This document shows positions 61,791-61,918 of a stretch of DNA of 61,918 bases, in pieces. Origin of the DNA: Prado023 sp032123675. Lineage in GTDB: Bacteria > Actinomycetota > Actinomycetes > S36-B12 > CAIYMF01. The notes beneath the pieces were generated by a model. That model was given only the letters and a program-made list of their open reading frames with translations. It ran no database searches and was not told the DNA's origin. Position 1 is the stretch's first letter, and the number at the start of each line of letters is the position of its first letter. The position numbers and the translations under genes were made by a program. The stretch covers positions 1 to 61,918 of the forward strand of contig JAQBEX010000115.1 in NCBI GenBank assembly GCA_032123675.1. Reading direction: 5' to 3'.

Positions 61791-61918
61791 CGGTCCCGGA
61801 GCCGGCCGCGGGGGCGGGGCCCGCGGGGGTCCCGGCAGGTGGTTCGAGCGACATCGCGGCCGGTGGGGCGGCCGGTGGGCCGGCCGGTGGGGCGGCCCAC
61901 GGGGAGGCCGGTGGGGCG
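61787..61918 (+). CDS. Start of a further gene (partial), Ala/Gly-rich N-terminus
   Basis: A GTG at 61787 overlaps the proS stop (GTGA) and opens a frame that runs off the window after 44 codons. The visible part is low complexity (repeats of GGAA/GGPA, encoded by ggccggtggggcgg units), so the family cannot be told. The overlap suggests coupling to proS. The GC-rich repeats could instead be non-coding. Confidence 0.4.
   Translation, partial: MTVPEPAAGAGPAGVPAGGSSDIAAGGAAGGPAGGAAHGEAGGA

Overview
The window is about 62 kb of high-GC chromosome from an actinobacterium (Actinomycetota). Four things point there: the gene order rpsP-khpA-rimM-trmD-rplS-lepB-rnhB-yraN-comM-dprA-xerC-(M23 peptidase)-rpsB-tsf-pyrH-frr-cdsA-rlmN and later dxr-rseP-ispG-GNAT-proS, the strong G/C bias at third codon positions, frequent GTG starts, and many starts that look leaderless. 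I cannot name a genus. I see no rRNA, tRNA, CRISPR array, transposase or phage module. No stretch longer than 300 bases lacks a gene.

Left core (about 0.1-17.9 kb). A PucR-type regulator and an AlkX/YcaQ-type DNA glycosylase diverge. They are followed by a housekeeping block for translation (S16, KhpA, RimM, TrmD, L19, S2, EF-Ts, Frr, RlmN), protein export (two signal peptidases), nucleic-acid processing and competence (RNase HII, YraN, ComM, DprA, XerC), UMP kinase and CDP-diglyceride synthesis. Most of these genes overlap by 4-8 nt.

Catabolic island (about 18-52.6 kb). Between rlmN and dxr, which I expect to lie close together in this phylum, sit about 35 kb of polyamine, amino-acid and short-chain acyl catabolism. 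It holds PrpE, a quinone-reductase-like MDR protein, acyl-CoA thioesterase II, an MFS exporter and PutA. It also holds two PuuB-like FAD oxidoreductases, an Lrp regulator with a putrescine-type aminotransferase, and two near-identical gamma-aminobutyraldehyde-type dehydrogenases. One Pot ABC transporter has two binding proteins. The rest is MmsA, an agmatinase-family ureohydrolase, a saccharopine-dehydrogenase-like protein, GABA aminotransferase, a multicopper oxidase, a 2-hydroxyacid dehydrogenase, a membrane Ser/Thr kinase and several very small proteins. A coherent inferred route is: putrescine or spermidine imported by Pot, or made from agmatine; transamination to aminoaldehydes; oxidation to GABA or beta-alanine; GabT; then succinate, or acetyl/propionyl-CoA through MmsA. 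Related ACG-(A-rich)-CGT palindromes lie before three of its transcription units and may be the operator of the Lrp regulator.

Right core (52.9-61.9 kb). The MEP-pathway genes dxr and ispG flank the site-2 protease rseP and a TauE/SafE permease. A GTPase with a C-terminal DUF697-like region, a 33-residue membrane peptide gene, a GNAT protein, proS and the start of a further gene follow.

Notable non-coding features are an 80-bp nested palindromic repeat (two full copies flanking prpE, one half copy at the window edge), hairpins after rplS and tsf, a 42-bp-period repeat inside rpsB, and -10-like hexamers placed 6-7 nt upstream of many start codons.
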